Assembly (NCBI GenBank): GCA_038230035.1
Contig: JBBRNX010000009.1
Coordinates: forward strand, 49,286 to 113,285
Source: Gaiella sp038230035
Lineage (GTDB): Bacteria; Actinomycetota; Thermoleophilia; Gaiellales; Gaiellaceae
DNA length: 64,000 nt
Direction of reading: 5' to 3'
Shown here: piece after piece, positions 15,640 through 23,185 of the stretch
Position numbering within the stretch: the first letter of the stretch is position 1
Layout: the number at the start of each line of letters is the position of its first letter
The notes under the pieces: generated by a model
Databases searched by the model: none
What the model was told of the DNA's origin: nothing
Seen by the model: the letters and a program-made list of their open reading frames with translations, nothing else
Made by a program: the position numbers and the translations under genes

Positions 15640-17190
15640 TTAGCCCGCGGCCGGGTGCTCTTCTGCGAGCCAGCCGAGCCGGATCGCAGATGCCACGGCC
15701 TGAGTACGCGAGCGCGCGTCGAGCTTCGCCATCGAGCGGCGAACGTGGGTTTGAACCGTTTCCTCCGCAACGCCGAGCTCGACGCCGACCTCGGCGCTGG
15801 TCTTCCCGTGTGCCAGCAGACCGAGAACCTCACGCTCGCGTGGACTCAGAGAGCCGGCGAGCGGATGCCGCGAGCGAAACTCCTCCGCCTCGAGCTCACG
15901 CCGCTTGCGCTCGTCGATGTCGAGGATCTGCGCGACGGAGTACGCAGGCGTCCCGTCGTCGTCCCTGACGAGAGAGACACTGAGATGGATCCACACCACA
16001 CTCCGGTCCTTGCGGACGTAGCGCTTCTCCATCTGGTACGAACTGAACTCGCCTGCACGAAGCCGCACGCCGAGCGCCAGATCGGGAGCGAGATCGTCAG
16101 GGTGGGTGACGTCGTGAAACCGCATGGTCAGAAGCTCGCCGGCCGTGTAGCCGACGAGTTCGCAGAGAGCATCGTTGACCTTTAGCCAGCGTCCCTCGGG
16201 CGACGCGAGAGCCATGCCGATCGGCGCCGCCTCGAAGGCGCCGCGGAAGCGCTCCTCGCTCTCGCGCAGCGCCCGTTCCGACCGCCGGTGCTCGCGGAGG
16301 TCGCGGATCAGCGCATGAATGCCGACCACCTCGTCACCGTCGCGCAAGACGGTCGCCGTCACCTCGACCGGTATGCGGTTACCGGCAAAGTCGACCACGA
16401 CGTACTCGTAATGGCTCGTCACCTGTTCTCCTCGGAGCTTCGCCTCCACGCTGTTCTTGATCACGTCCGCCCACTCGGGCGCTGCGAAGTCGTTGGGGCT
16501 CAGGCCAATCAGCTCGTCGACCGTGCAACCGAGCAGACGGCAGGCAGCAGCGTTGGCGTCGGTGATGTGCGCCATCGCGTCAACAATGAAAACCGCATCG
16601 CTCGACGCCTCGAAGAACAAACGCTGACGGGCGTGCGCAGCTTGGATGAGCTCGTTCGCCCGTGCGCGCTCGATCATCCTGACCAGTTGGACGCCGACGG
16701 TCTGCAGCACCTCGAGAAGGTCGGGATCGGAGCCAATTGGAGTCGTTGAGTAGAACCCCATAACCGCGACGACCTGTTTCCCGACCCGTACAGGAACGGC
16801 AATCGCACTCTGTAGACCTGCGGCGACAGCATCAGCGGCGGTCGTCAGCGTCGGATCGGCGCCGAGATCTTCGACGATTGACGGCTCGCCGGTCGAGAGC
16901 ACGCGATCTATAAGGACATCGGTACTCACCGCTTCCTCCAACCCCGCTCGCAGCCTTGCTAGCCGACGCGCGTCGTCGACATGCCACGCGTGGTGCGAGG
17001 TGATGCCATCAGCAGAGACGAGGCACGCCTGTCCGACAGGCCACCCAGTGAAGTGGCAGATCTCTACCAGGGCGCGCGGGAGCGGCGCGTCGTCGACATC
17101 GGTTGCGTCGTTCGTGATCGCGGCGATGACGGCGAGAAGGTGGAGCAGGCGGGCTGGCGACTGTGTCGCAGCGCTCCGTTGTTCGTGCAT
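15640..17190 (-). CDS. GAF-PAS-PAS-LuxR transcriptional regulator
   Basis: A 516-residue sensory regulator. Residues 25-175 form a GAF domain and 185-300 a first PAS domain (FFEASSDAVFIVDAMAHITDANAAAC). Residues 305-430 form a second PAS with PAC (FEAAPIGMALASPEGRWLKVN to QILDIDERKRRE), and 447-505 a LuxR/FixJ helix-turn-helix (LSPREREVLGLLAHGKTSAE). I start it at the ATG at 17190, which has GAAGGAG in front; the frame upstream of that is not protein-like. It has no receiver domain, so ligand or redox input through GAF/PAS is likely. It is divergent from an exported-protein gene set and a perfect palindrome lies between them. Confidence 0.92.
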   Translation of the reverse strand: MHEQRSAATQSPARLLHLLAVIAAITNDATDVDDAPLPRALVEICHFTGWPVGQACLVSADGITSHHAWHVDDARRLARLRAGLEEAVSTDVLIDRVLSTGEPSIVEDLGADPTLTTAADAVAAGLQSAIAVPVRVGKQVVAVMGFYSTTPIGSDPDLLEVLQTVGVQLVRMIERARANELIQAAHARQRLFFEASSDAVFIVDAMAHITDANAAACRLLGCTVDELIGLSPNDFAAPEWADVIKNSVEAKLRGEQVTSHYEYVVVDFAGNRIPVEVTATVLRDGDEVVGIHALIRDLREHRRSERALRESEERFRGAFEAAPIGMALASPEGRWLKVNDALCELVGYTAGELLTMRFHDVTHPDDLAPDLALGVRLRAGEFSSYQMEKRYVRKDRSVVWIHLSVSLVRDDDGTPAYSVAQILDIDERKRRELEAEEFRSRHPLAGSLSPREREVLGLLAHGKTSAEVGVELGVAEETVQTHVRRSMAKLDARSRTQAVASAIRLGWLAEEHPAAG

Positions 17191-17267
17191 GTCGTGCTCC
17201 TTCGGCTGGGATGTCCCCTGTTCCGGTGACAAGTGAGGGGATCGGCGGCCCCGGGTGTAACGGGAAT

Positions 17268-17281
17268 CCCCCTTAAGGGGG
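17268..17281. promoter_or_regulatory. 14-bp palindrome in a divergent promoter region
   Basis: CCCCCTTAAGGGGG is a perfect palindrome placed 78 bases upstream of the LuxR regulator start and 87 bases upstream of the exported-protein start. Its position and symmetry suit a dimeric regulator such as the adjacent LuxR protein. That pairing is inferred. Confidence 0.45.
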
Positions 17282-17367
17282 GTGCTGTCTACCCGCCCAA
17301 CACCGATCGTGGAGCTTGGCCCGAACGATGTCCGACCTGAAACCGGGACAGACCCCAAGGAGACTCG

Positions 17368-17739
17368 ATGACCCTTGTACGCAGACCCAGCCGCACGCTG
17401 ATCGTCGCACTGATCGCAGTCGCGATCGGTGCCGGCGTGTACGCCTACGCGGCGACGAACACGGTGCCGGGCAGCACGGCCGGCTCCGGCTCCGGCACGA
17501 TCAGCGGTTACACGGTGAGCAGCATCGCGTACACGCTGAACTCCACCACGCCGACGAACCTCGACTCGGTGGCGTTCACGATCGCTCCGGCTGCAGCGAG
17601 CACAGTGAAGGTTCAGCTCGCAGCCGCCGGCTCCTGGTACAGCTGCACCAACACGACGGGCAGCGTCACCTGCGCCACGACGTCGCCCCAGGCGACGGCA
17701 GTTGCCGCGACACAGCTCACGGTCGTCGCAGCGCAGTAG
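17368..17739 (+). CDS. Small exported protein, probable SipW-type signal peptidase substrate
   Basis: A 123-residue protein with an N-terminal membrane segment (LIVALIAVAIGAGVYAYAAT) and then a Thr/Ser/Ala-rich domain with two Cys (SWYSCTNTTGSVTCATTSP). The signal region and the NTVPGSTAGSGSGTISGYTV start of the mature part recall TasA/camelysin-like secreted proteins that are cut by SipW-type peptidases. The next gene, 2 bases downstream, encodes such a peptidase. AAGGAG precedes the ATG. It may form a surface fibre or matrix protein, but this is inferred from the pair. Confidence 0.75.
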   Translation: MTLVRRPSRTLIVALIAVAIGAGVYAYAATNTVPGSTAGSGSGTISGYTVSSIAYTLNSTTPTNLDSVAFTIAPAAASTVKVQLAAAGSWYSCTNTTGSVTCATTSPQATAVAATQLTVVAAQ

Positions 17740-17741
17740 GC

Positions 17742-18302
17742 ATGTCCACGGTCGTCGCACCGGCCACGTTCGACGAATCGGCGGCGCGCTCATTGAGCGC
17801 GCCGCCGAACTCGTCTGCTCGCCGACGGTTCGCCCGGACGCGGATGGCTCTCTCGATCGCTCTCGCTGCGGCGGCCTTCGCGGCTACCTGGTGGTACGTT
17901 GCGCCGCCGCCGCTCGGCGGTTCGACCACCGTTGTCACGGTCGATGGCACCAGCATGCTCCCGAAGCTCCGGCTGTCCGATCTGGTCGCTCTTCGCCCGC
18001 AACACACGTATCGCGTAGGCGACGTCGTCGGCTACCGAAGCGGGCTAATCCATCGCGTCGTCCTGCACCGGATCGTCGCAATCCATGGTGGTCGCTACGT
18101 GTTCAAGGGCGACAACAACTCCTTTGTCGACCCTGACCGGCCGACGCGATCGCAGCTCGTCGGGCGCCTCTGGATTCACATCCCGTCCGCCGGTCGGCTC
18201 GTCCTGCAGCTCCACCGACCGCCTGTCGCGGCGACGCTCGCCGTACTGCTCGTACTCGTGGCCGGCCTGGGCGGCGGCACGAAGCGACGCCGCTCGAGCT
18301 AG
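17742..18302 (+). CDS. Signal peptidase I, SipW/Sec11 type
   Basis: A 186-residue membrane protease. After an N-terminal membrane segment (residues 36-52) come the catalytic Ser71 in DGTSMLPKL, the box RVGDVVGYRSG, the His box VLHRIVAIHG (His109 replacing the Lys of classical bacterial type I peptidases) and KGDNNSFVDPD with Asp124. A second membrane segment lies at 162-178. The Ser-His-Asp set is that of ER/SipW-type peptidases used for dedicated substrates. It lies between two exported-protein genes with gaps of 2 and 9 bases, so it likely serves them. Confidence 0.88.
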   Translation: MSTVVAPATFDESAARSLSAPPNSSARRRFARTRMALSIALAAAAFAATWWYVAPPPLGGSTTVVTVDGTSMLPKLRLSDLVALRPQHTYRVGDVVGYRSGLIHRVVLHRIVAIHGGRYVFKGDNNSFVDPDRPTRSQLVGRLWIHIPSAGRLVLQLHRPPVAATLAVLLVLVAGLGGGTKRRRSS

Positions 18303-18311
18303 GCCATAACG

Positions 18312-18695
18312 ATGGCCAGATGTCTCTTTCGGCTCGTACTCGGGATCAGCGCGCTGGTGTTCTGCTTCGCAGGCCCGGCCCTGAGCGCGAGCAATGCGGT
18401 GCCTGGCACCACGGTCACCCGCTTCGTGACGACGATCACCGCGGACAAGCTGAAGCCGTCCAGCTGCTCTGCCATCACGCTGGCAACGGTAGTAGCCGGC
18501 AGCACGGGAACGGCAGGCAACGACCTCCTGCTCGGGTCCGCCGCTGCAAACACGATGAGCGGCGCCGGGGGCAACGACTGCATCCTCGGCGGCGGCGGCA
18601 ACGACGCGATCAGCTGCGGCGCCGGCACGGACGTCGCAATCGGCGGCCCTGGCACCGACACGTTCAACGCCGACTGCGAGACGCAGATCCAGTAG
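18312..18695 (+). CDS. Exported RTX-like repeat protein
   Basis: A 127-residue protein with a Sec signal peptide (LVLGISALVFCFAGPALSA, cut near residue 26). The C-terminal half consists of Gly/Asn/Asp-rich nonapeptide-like repeats (GTAGNDLLLGS, GAGGNDCILGGGGNDAI, CGAGTDVAIGGPGTD) that resemble RTX calcium-binding beta rolls. It is short for an RTX protein, with only four to five repeats, and no type I secretion signal is evident. It ends the three-gene set with the signal peptidase. A cell-surface calcium-binding role is likely but unproven. Confidence 0.75.
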   Translation: MARCLFRLVLGISALVFCFAGPALSASNAVPGTTVTRFVTTITADKLKPSSCSAITLATVVAGSTGTAGNDLLLGSAAANTMSGAGGNDCILGGGGNDAISCGAGTDVAIGGPGTDTFNADCETQIQ

Positions 18696-18701
18696 CGGAA
18701 G

Positions 18702-19655
18702 CTAGCGCTCGTACCTGACGACGTCTTGAACCGCGTCGTCGATCGCTGCGAGCGTCCTCGCGTCGAGATGCAGCCCTGACGCAACCGCGTTCTCGTCGAG
18801 CTGCTCGGGCCGGCTGACACCGACGATTGCCGAGGCGACGTTCGGCTCCCGCAGCACCCAGGCGAGCGCAAGCTGTGACAGCCGGATGCCGAGATCGTCC
18901 GCGATCGGCCTCAGCCGGTCGACCGCAGCCAGCACGTCGTCGGAGAGGTAGCGCCCGATCGCCCAGCCCATCTTCTCCGAGCTCGCCCGCGTACCCGCCG
19001 GCGGGGCATCACCGGCGCGGTACTTGCCGGTAAGCACGCCTTGAGCGAGCGGCGACCAGACGATCTGCGAGATGCCGTTTGCGGCGCAGACGTCGATTAC
19101 GCCGCGCTCGGGTGCGCGGTGGAGGATCGAGTACTCGGGTTGGCTCGAGACGAACTTCTCGCTTCCCGGCACGTCGAGCGACGCCTGGATCTGCGACGGC
19201 GTCCATTCGCTGAAGCCGACGTAGCGCACCTTCCCGACGCGGACTGCAGCGGTGAGCGCTTCCATCGTCTCCTTGAGCGGCGTGTCCGAGTCGTACCGAT
19301 GGCATTGGTAGAGATCGACATGGTCGGTGCGGAGTCGGGCGAGCGACGCGTCGAGCTGCTTTTCGACCTGTTTCCGGGACAGCCCGCGGTCGGTGTCGGA
19401 CATCGGGAAGTAGAGCTTCGTCGCGAGGACGTACGAGTCGCGCGGCCTCGTGGCAAGGAGCTCTCCGAGGAGCTCCTCCGCCGCACCGCGGTTGTAGACG
19501 TTCGCCGTGTCGATGAAGTTGATGCCGAGGTCGAACGCGCGGTCGACGATCGCCCGCGCCGTGCCGCCGTCGATCCCGCCGCCGAGGGTGAGCCACGAGC
19601 CGAGGGCGATCTCCGAAACGACGAGATCACTCGAACCGAGGCGGCGATACTGCAT
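18702..19655 (-). CDS. Aldo-keto reductase, Kv-beta-like
   Basis: A 317-residue aldo-keto reductase with the tetrad Asp49, Tyr54, Lys80 and His119 (FIDTANVYNRG, ATKLYFPM, YQCHRYD). The stretches YRRLGSSDLVVSEIALGSWLT and WSPLAQGVLTGKYRAGDAPP place it with voltage-gated potassium channel beta-subunit-like reductases. The two aldo-keto reductase genes here are divergent, with 46 bases between starts, and they are not close copies. Substrate unknown. Confidence 0.93.
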   Translation of the reverse strand: MQYRRLGSSDLVVSEIALGSWLTLGGGIDGGTARAIVDRAFDLGINFIDTANVYNRGAAEELLGELLATRPRDSYVLATKLYFPMSDTDRGLSRKQVEKQLDASLARLRTDHVDLYQCHRYDSDTPLKETMEALTAAVRVGKVRYVGFSEWTPSQIQASLDVPGSEKFVSSQPEYSILHRAPERGVIDVCAANGISQIVWSPLAQGVLTGKYRAGDAPPAGTRASSEKMGWAIGRYLSDDVLAAVDRLRPIADDLGIRLSQLALAWVLREPNVASAIVGVSRPEQLDENAVASGLHLDARTLAAIDDAVQDVVRYER

Positions 19656-19701
19656 GTCTCCTGTCTATCACGCGACCGCCGACGCCAAGTAGTCTCGCGG
19701 C

Positions 19702-20676
19702 GTGGAGAGGCGAGGACTCGGCGGCAGCGGGATCGAGGTTACGCGGATCGTCCTCGGTTGCGGCAACTTCGGCGGCGTCGGCTCCTCGCCGACGTTCTTC
19801 GGGCAGGGAATCGCGAAGGACGAGGCGTTCCGGATCATGGATGCGGCCTGGGATCTCGGCGTTCGCGCGTTCGACACCGCCGACGCCTACGGAGGCGGCC
19901 ACAGCGAGACCTGGATCGGCGAGTGGCTCCAGACGAAGAGCAACGCCGTCCGGGACGAGCTCGCAATCGAGACGAAGACCTTCAACCCCATGGACGCCGG
20001 ACACGATCGCGGCCTCTCACGCTCTCGGATCCTGAGGCAGATCGACACGAGCCTCGCCCGACTCGGGGTCGAGCGGGTCGCGCTCTATATGACGCACGCC
20101 TTCGACTCCGATGTGCGGCAGGAGGAGACGCTGCGCGCCTTCGACTCGCTCGTGCGCGCGGGCAAGGTCGGCGCGATCGGCGCCTCGAACTTCACTGCTG
20201 AGCAGCTCGCCGAGGCGCTCGAGATCTCGCAGCTCGAGGGACTCGCGCGCTACGAGTGGGTGCAGAACTCGTACTCGCTGCTCGACCAGGACGATCGGCA
20301 GACCGTTTTCCCGGTGTTGCGAGCGCATGGGCTCGGCTACGTCCCGTTCGGCCCGCTGGCGGGTGGCTGGCTGACAGGCAAGTACCGGCGCGGCGAGGCG
20401 TTCCCAGCGGGTTCGCGGATGACCCAGCGGCCGGAAGGCTATGCGGAGTACGTGAACGAGCAGGTCTTCGGCGCACTCGAGAGCCTGGAGGCGGAGGCGG
20501 CCGACCGGGGAGTGTCCATGGCCGGACTCGCGCTCGCCTGGCTCCTCGCCCAGCCAGAGGTCACAGGCATCGTGGTCGGCCCGGGCCGCGCCGAGCATCT
20601 CGCGCCCGCCGTCGAGGCGCTCGGGCTGAATCTGACGAGTGCAGACGTGTCCCGACTGATGGAGGTATTTGCGTGA
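19702..20676 (+). CDS. Aldo-keto reductase, first gene of an amino-acid enzyme operon
   Basis: A 324-residue aldo-keto reductase with the tetrad Asp58, Tyr63, Lys92 and His132 (FDTADAYGGGHSE, IETKTFNPM, YMTHAFDSD). It starts with GTG. Its stop overlaps the GTG start of the ornithine cyclodeaminase-like gene (GTGA), which in turn overlaps the threonine dehydratase-like gene. The coupling suggests the three act in one pathway, possibly breakdown of an amino or hydroxy acid, but no substrate can be read. Confidence 0.93.
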   Translation: MERRGLGGSGIEVTRIVLGCGNFGGVGSSPTFFGQGIAKDEAFRIMDAAWDLGVRAFDTADAYGGGHSETWIGEWLQTKSNAVRDELAIETKTFNPMDAGHDRGLSRSRILRQIDTSLARLGVERVALYMTHAFDSDVRQEETLRAFDSLVRAGKVGAIGASNFTAEQLAEALEISQLEGLARYEWVQNSYSLLDQDDRQTVFPVLRAHGLGYVPFGPLAGGWLTGKYRRGEAFPAGSRMTQRPEGYAEYVNEQVFGALESLEAEAADRGVSMAGLALAWLLAQPEVTGIVVGPGRAEHLAPAVEALGLNLTSADVSRLMEVFA

Positions 20677-21641
20677 GCGTCCTGATCCTGACCGACGCAG
20701 AGGTGCGCGAGCTGTTGGACATGGAGTCGTGCATCGACGCGATGGCGGACGTGCTCGCAGCGCTCCAGCGGGAGGAGCTCTCGATGCCGTTGCGATTCAT
20801 CTTCCGGCCGGCGAACGCGTCTTCGCTGATGGGCTTCATGCCCGCCTATCGCGGTGGCGACGCACCGGTGTTCTCACTCAAGGAGATTGTGATCTCGCCT
20901 GGCAACTCGGCTCGCGGCAAGGATCCGCACCAGGGTGCGGTGATGCTCCACGACGGCGACACCGGTGAGCTACGGGCGCTTCTGAATGCCTCTGCCGTGA
21001 CGGAGATCAGGACAGCCGCCGTGTCGGGTGTCGCAACGCGGCTTCTAGCGCGCCCCGACTCGCGCGTGGTTGCGGTGATCGGCGCAGGCGTCCAGGGACG
21101 CTCGCACATCGAGGCGATGCGGTGCGTCCTTCCCGGTGCGGAGATTCGATTGTGGAGCCGTGGCGCAGAACGGGCTGCAGCGCTCGCCACCGAAACTGGT
21201 GTCGTGCTCGCCGAGACGATCAGGGCGGCACTCGACGGCGCGGACGTCGTCTGCACGACGACGTCGGCGCGCGAGCCGATCATCCAGCACGATCTTCTCG
21301 CGGCCGGAACCCACCTGAACGCCGTCGGCTCCTCGATCGCCTCGGCCCGCGAGCTCGACTCGGAGACCGTCGCCGCAGCGTCGCTGTTCGTCGACCGGCG
21401 TGAGTCGACGGTGAACGAGGCCGGCGACTACCTGATGGCCGCAGAGGAAACAGGGATCGGCTCCGATCACATCAAGGCGGAGCTCGGCGAGTTGCTCGAA
21501 GGCCTCCATCCCGGGCGGACCTCGGCCGACGAGCTGACGCTGTTCAAGTCTCTCGGGCTCGCGGTTGAGGATCTTGCGGCAGCCGAGCTCGTCGTCGCCC
21601 GAGCGAGAGAGCGCGGCATCGGCACGGAGGTCGAGTTCTGA
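20673..21641 (+). CDS. Ornithine cyclodeaminase/mu-crystallin family protein
   Basis: A 322-residue NAD(P)-dependent enzyme. The Rossmann motif VVAVIGAGVQGRSHIEAM lies at about 130-147, preceded by TEIRTAAVSGVATRLLARPDS and followed by RLWSRGAERAAALA. Family members include ornithine cyclodeaminase, alanine dehydrogenase, ketimine reductase and hydroxyproline-linked enzymes, and the sequence does not settle which. Placed between an aldo-keto reductase and a threonine dehydratase-like gene with 4-base overlaps on both sides. Confidence 0.92.
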   Translation: MSVLILTDAEVRELLDMESCIDAMADVLAALQREELSMPLRFIFRPANASSLMGFMPAYRGGDAPVFSLKEIVISPGNSARGKDPHQGAVMLHDGDTGELRALLNASAVTEIRTAAVSGVATRLLARPDSRVVAVIGAGVQGRSHIEAMRCVLPGAEIRLWSRGAERAAALATETGVVLAETIRAALDGADVVCTTTSAREPIIQHDLLAAGTHLNAVGSSIASARELDSETVAAASLFVDRRESTVNEAGDYLMAAEETGIGSDHIKAELGELLEGLHPGRTSADELTLFKSLGLAVEDLAAAELVVARARERGIGTEVEF

Positions 21642-22591
21642 TCCCGCTCGCCGAGATCGAGCGCGCGCGGGAGGTGATCGCGAACGACGCGATTCGGACG
21701 CCGCTGGTCAGGCTCCAGGTCGATCTGCCCGACACCGAGATCTGGCTGAAGCTCGAGTGCCTCCAGCCAATCGGCTCCTTCAAGATCCGCGGCGCCGCGA
21801 ACGCGATCCGGCAGGCATCGTCCCAAGCCATAGCCCACGGAGTGCTCACGACGAGCGCCGGCAACATGGCGCAAGGCGTCGCCTGGGTGGCACGCGATCT
21901 CGGGATCCCGGCGACGATCGTCGCGCCCGACCATGCGCCCGAAACGAAGATCGCAGCGATTGAGCGTCTCGGCGGGCGTGTGATCAAAGTCTCGTACGCG
22001 CGCTGGTGGCAGGCGATGGAGGAAGGGACCTATCCCGGCGTCGAAGGGTTGTTCGTGCACCCGGTGATGGATGACAAGGTGATGGCCGGGAACGGCACGA
22101 TCGGACTGGAGCTCGTCGAGCAACTCGAGGCAATCGACACAGTCCTGATCCCTTGGGGCGGCGGCGGCCTGACGACGGGCATCGCGAGCGCTCTCGCAGC
22201 ACGCTCTCCCACGACACGAGTGTTCGCCTGCGAGCCCGAGACAGGCGCGCCCGTGGCAGCCACGCTCGCCAACGGCGGCGATCCCGTGGCGGTCGACTAC
22301 CGCGCCTCGTTCGTCGACGGTTCTGGCTCGAAGGCATTGCTGCCGCCGATGTGGGAACGGGCGCGTGCGCTGCTCTCCGGCTCGTACGTCGTCTCGCTCG
22401 ACGAGACGGCTGCAGCGGTCCGGCTCCTGGCCGAACGCTCCCGGGTCGTCGCAGAGGGCGCGGGAGCTCTCGCTGTCGCTGCCGCAATCTCCGGTCGGGC
22501 CGGCAGCGGCAGAATCGTCTGCATCGTCTCCGGAGGGAACATCGACTCGTCGCGGCTGGCCGCGATCCTCGGCGGCTCGACGCCCGAATGA
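21638..22591 (+). CDS. PLP-dependent serine/threonine dehydratase family enzyme
   Basis: A 317-residue fold-type II PLP enzyme. The PLP lysine is in GSFKIRGAANAI (Lys49 from the start chosen), the phosphate loop is GGGGLTTGIASAL and the asparagine loop is TSAGNMAQGVAW. Homology (IPLAEIERAREVIANDAIRT) extends in frame up to the preceding stop codon, so a CTG start at 21638 overlapping the previous gene by 4 bases fits best. The first ordinary start would be GTG at 21674. Such enzymes deaminate serine or threonine, or racemise or dehydrate related amino acids. No C-terminal regulatory domain is present, so this is a catabolic type. Confidence 0.9.
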   Translation: MIPLAEIERAREVIANDAIRTPLVRLQVDLPDTEIWLKLECLQPIGSFKIRGAANAIRQASSQAIAHGVLTTSAGNMAQGVAWVARDLGIPATIVAPDHAPETKIAAIERLGGRVIKVSYARWWQAMEEGTYPGVEGLFVHPVMDDKVMAGNGTIGLELVEQLEAIDTVLIPWGGGGLTTGIASALAARSPTTRVFACEPETGAPVAATLANGGDPVAVDYRASFVDGSGSKALLPPMWERARALLSGSYVVSLDETAAAVRLLAERSRVVAEGAGALAVAAAISGRAGSGRIVCIVSGGNIDSSRLAAILGGSTPE

Positions 22592-22594
22592 GGG

Positions 22595-22614
22595 GGGCGA
22601 GGCAAGCCTCGCCC
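22595..22614. repeat. Palindromic element, copy 1 (probable bidirectional terminator)
   Basis: GGGCGAGGC and GCCTCGCCC flank a central AA, forming a perfect 9-bp stem in the gap between two convergent genes. The same 20-mer in the other orientation is at 28327-28346, also between convergent genes. Confidence 0.7.
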
Positions 22615-22631
22615 TATTTCACATCAAGCCT

Positions 22632-23180
22632 CTAGCAGCCGCGCTGGAACGTGACCGAGCGCGCGAGCTTGGCCCACTCCAAGGGAATCGAAACTGCCTT
22701 GCGGATCCACGTGTCGGCGCTCGTTCCCCGCATGACGAGCTTCGCCGATGTGCAGCGCCCGAAGAGCCGTTCGGCCCGGTAGAGGTGGTAGCGCGAGCTG
22801 ACGACGATGAGCGAGAGCCAGTGGTTTCGCGTCGCAAGCGCCGCCGCCAGCTGCGCCTCACCGCGCGTCGAGAACGGCTCGGCGTGCTGACAGATCAGCT
22901 GGTAGCCGCTGGGCTTGGGGCCGTGGCACAGCCGGAAGCGCGCCGGGTCGTCGGAGGCGCTTGTCTCCGAGACGACGAGCGTCTTCGCGGCGTGCCGTCG
23001 CATGAGGACGAGGGCGACCGGCAACCTCTTCTGGCTGCCGGCGAGAACAACGACCGCGTCAGCTTTGTGCCCGGGAAGCGGATCGTCCTTGTGCAGGAGA
23101 AACAGCCAGATGCCCAACCCGTAGAGAACTGCCACGGCGATGACCAGAAATGAGATGACGGATCGCATCGGATAGAACAT
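22632..23180 (-). CDS. YdcF/DUF218-family protein
   Basis: A 182-residue protein with one N-terminal membrane segment (VISFLVIAVAVLYGLGIWLFLL) and a DUF218 domain. Landmarks are DAVVVLAGSQKRLPVALVL, TLVVSETSA, STRGEAQLAAALA and the conserved IVVSSRYHLYRAERLF. The family includes YdcF and SanA, membrane-anchored proteins linked to envelope barrier function and vancomycin sensitivity; the reaction is not established. It is divergent from the first YcaQ-like gene, with 5 bases between starts. Confidence 0.88.
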   Translation of the reverse strand: MFYPMRSVISFLVIAVAVLYGLGIWLFLLHKDDPLPGHKADAVVVLAGSQKRLPVALVLMRRHAAKTLVVSETSASDDPARFRLCHGPKPSGYQLICQHAEPFSTRGEAQLAAALATRNHWLSLIVVSSRYHLYRAERLFGRCTSAKLVMRGTSADTWIRKAVSIPLEWAKLARSVTFQRGC

Positions 23181-23185
23181 TCGGC

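Noticed and set aside
16981..17229. Rightward frame across the start of the LuxR regulator gene
   Set aside because: It is antisense to the GAF domain; the regulator has a good ribosome binding site and intact domains.
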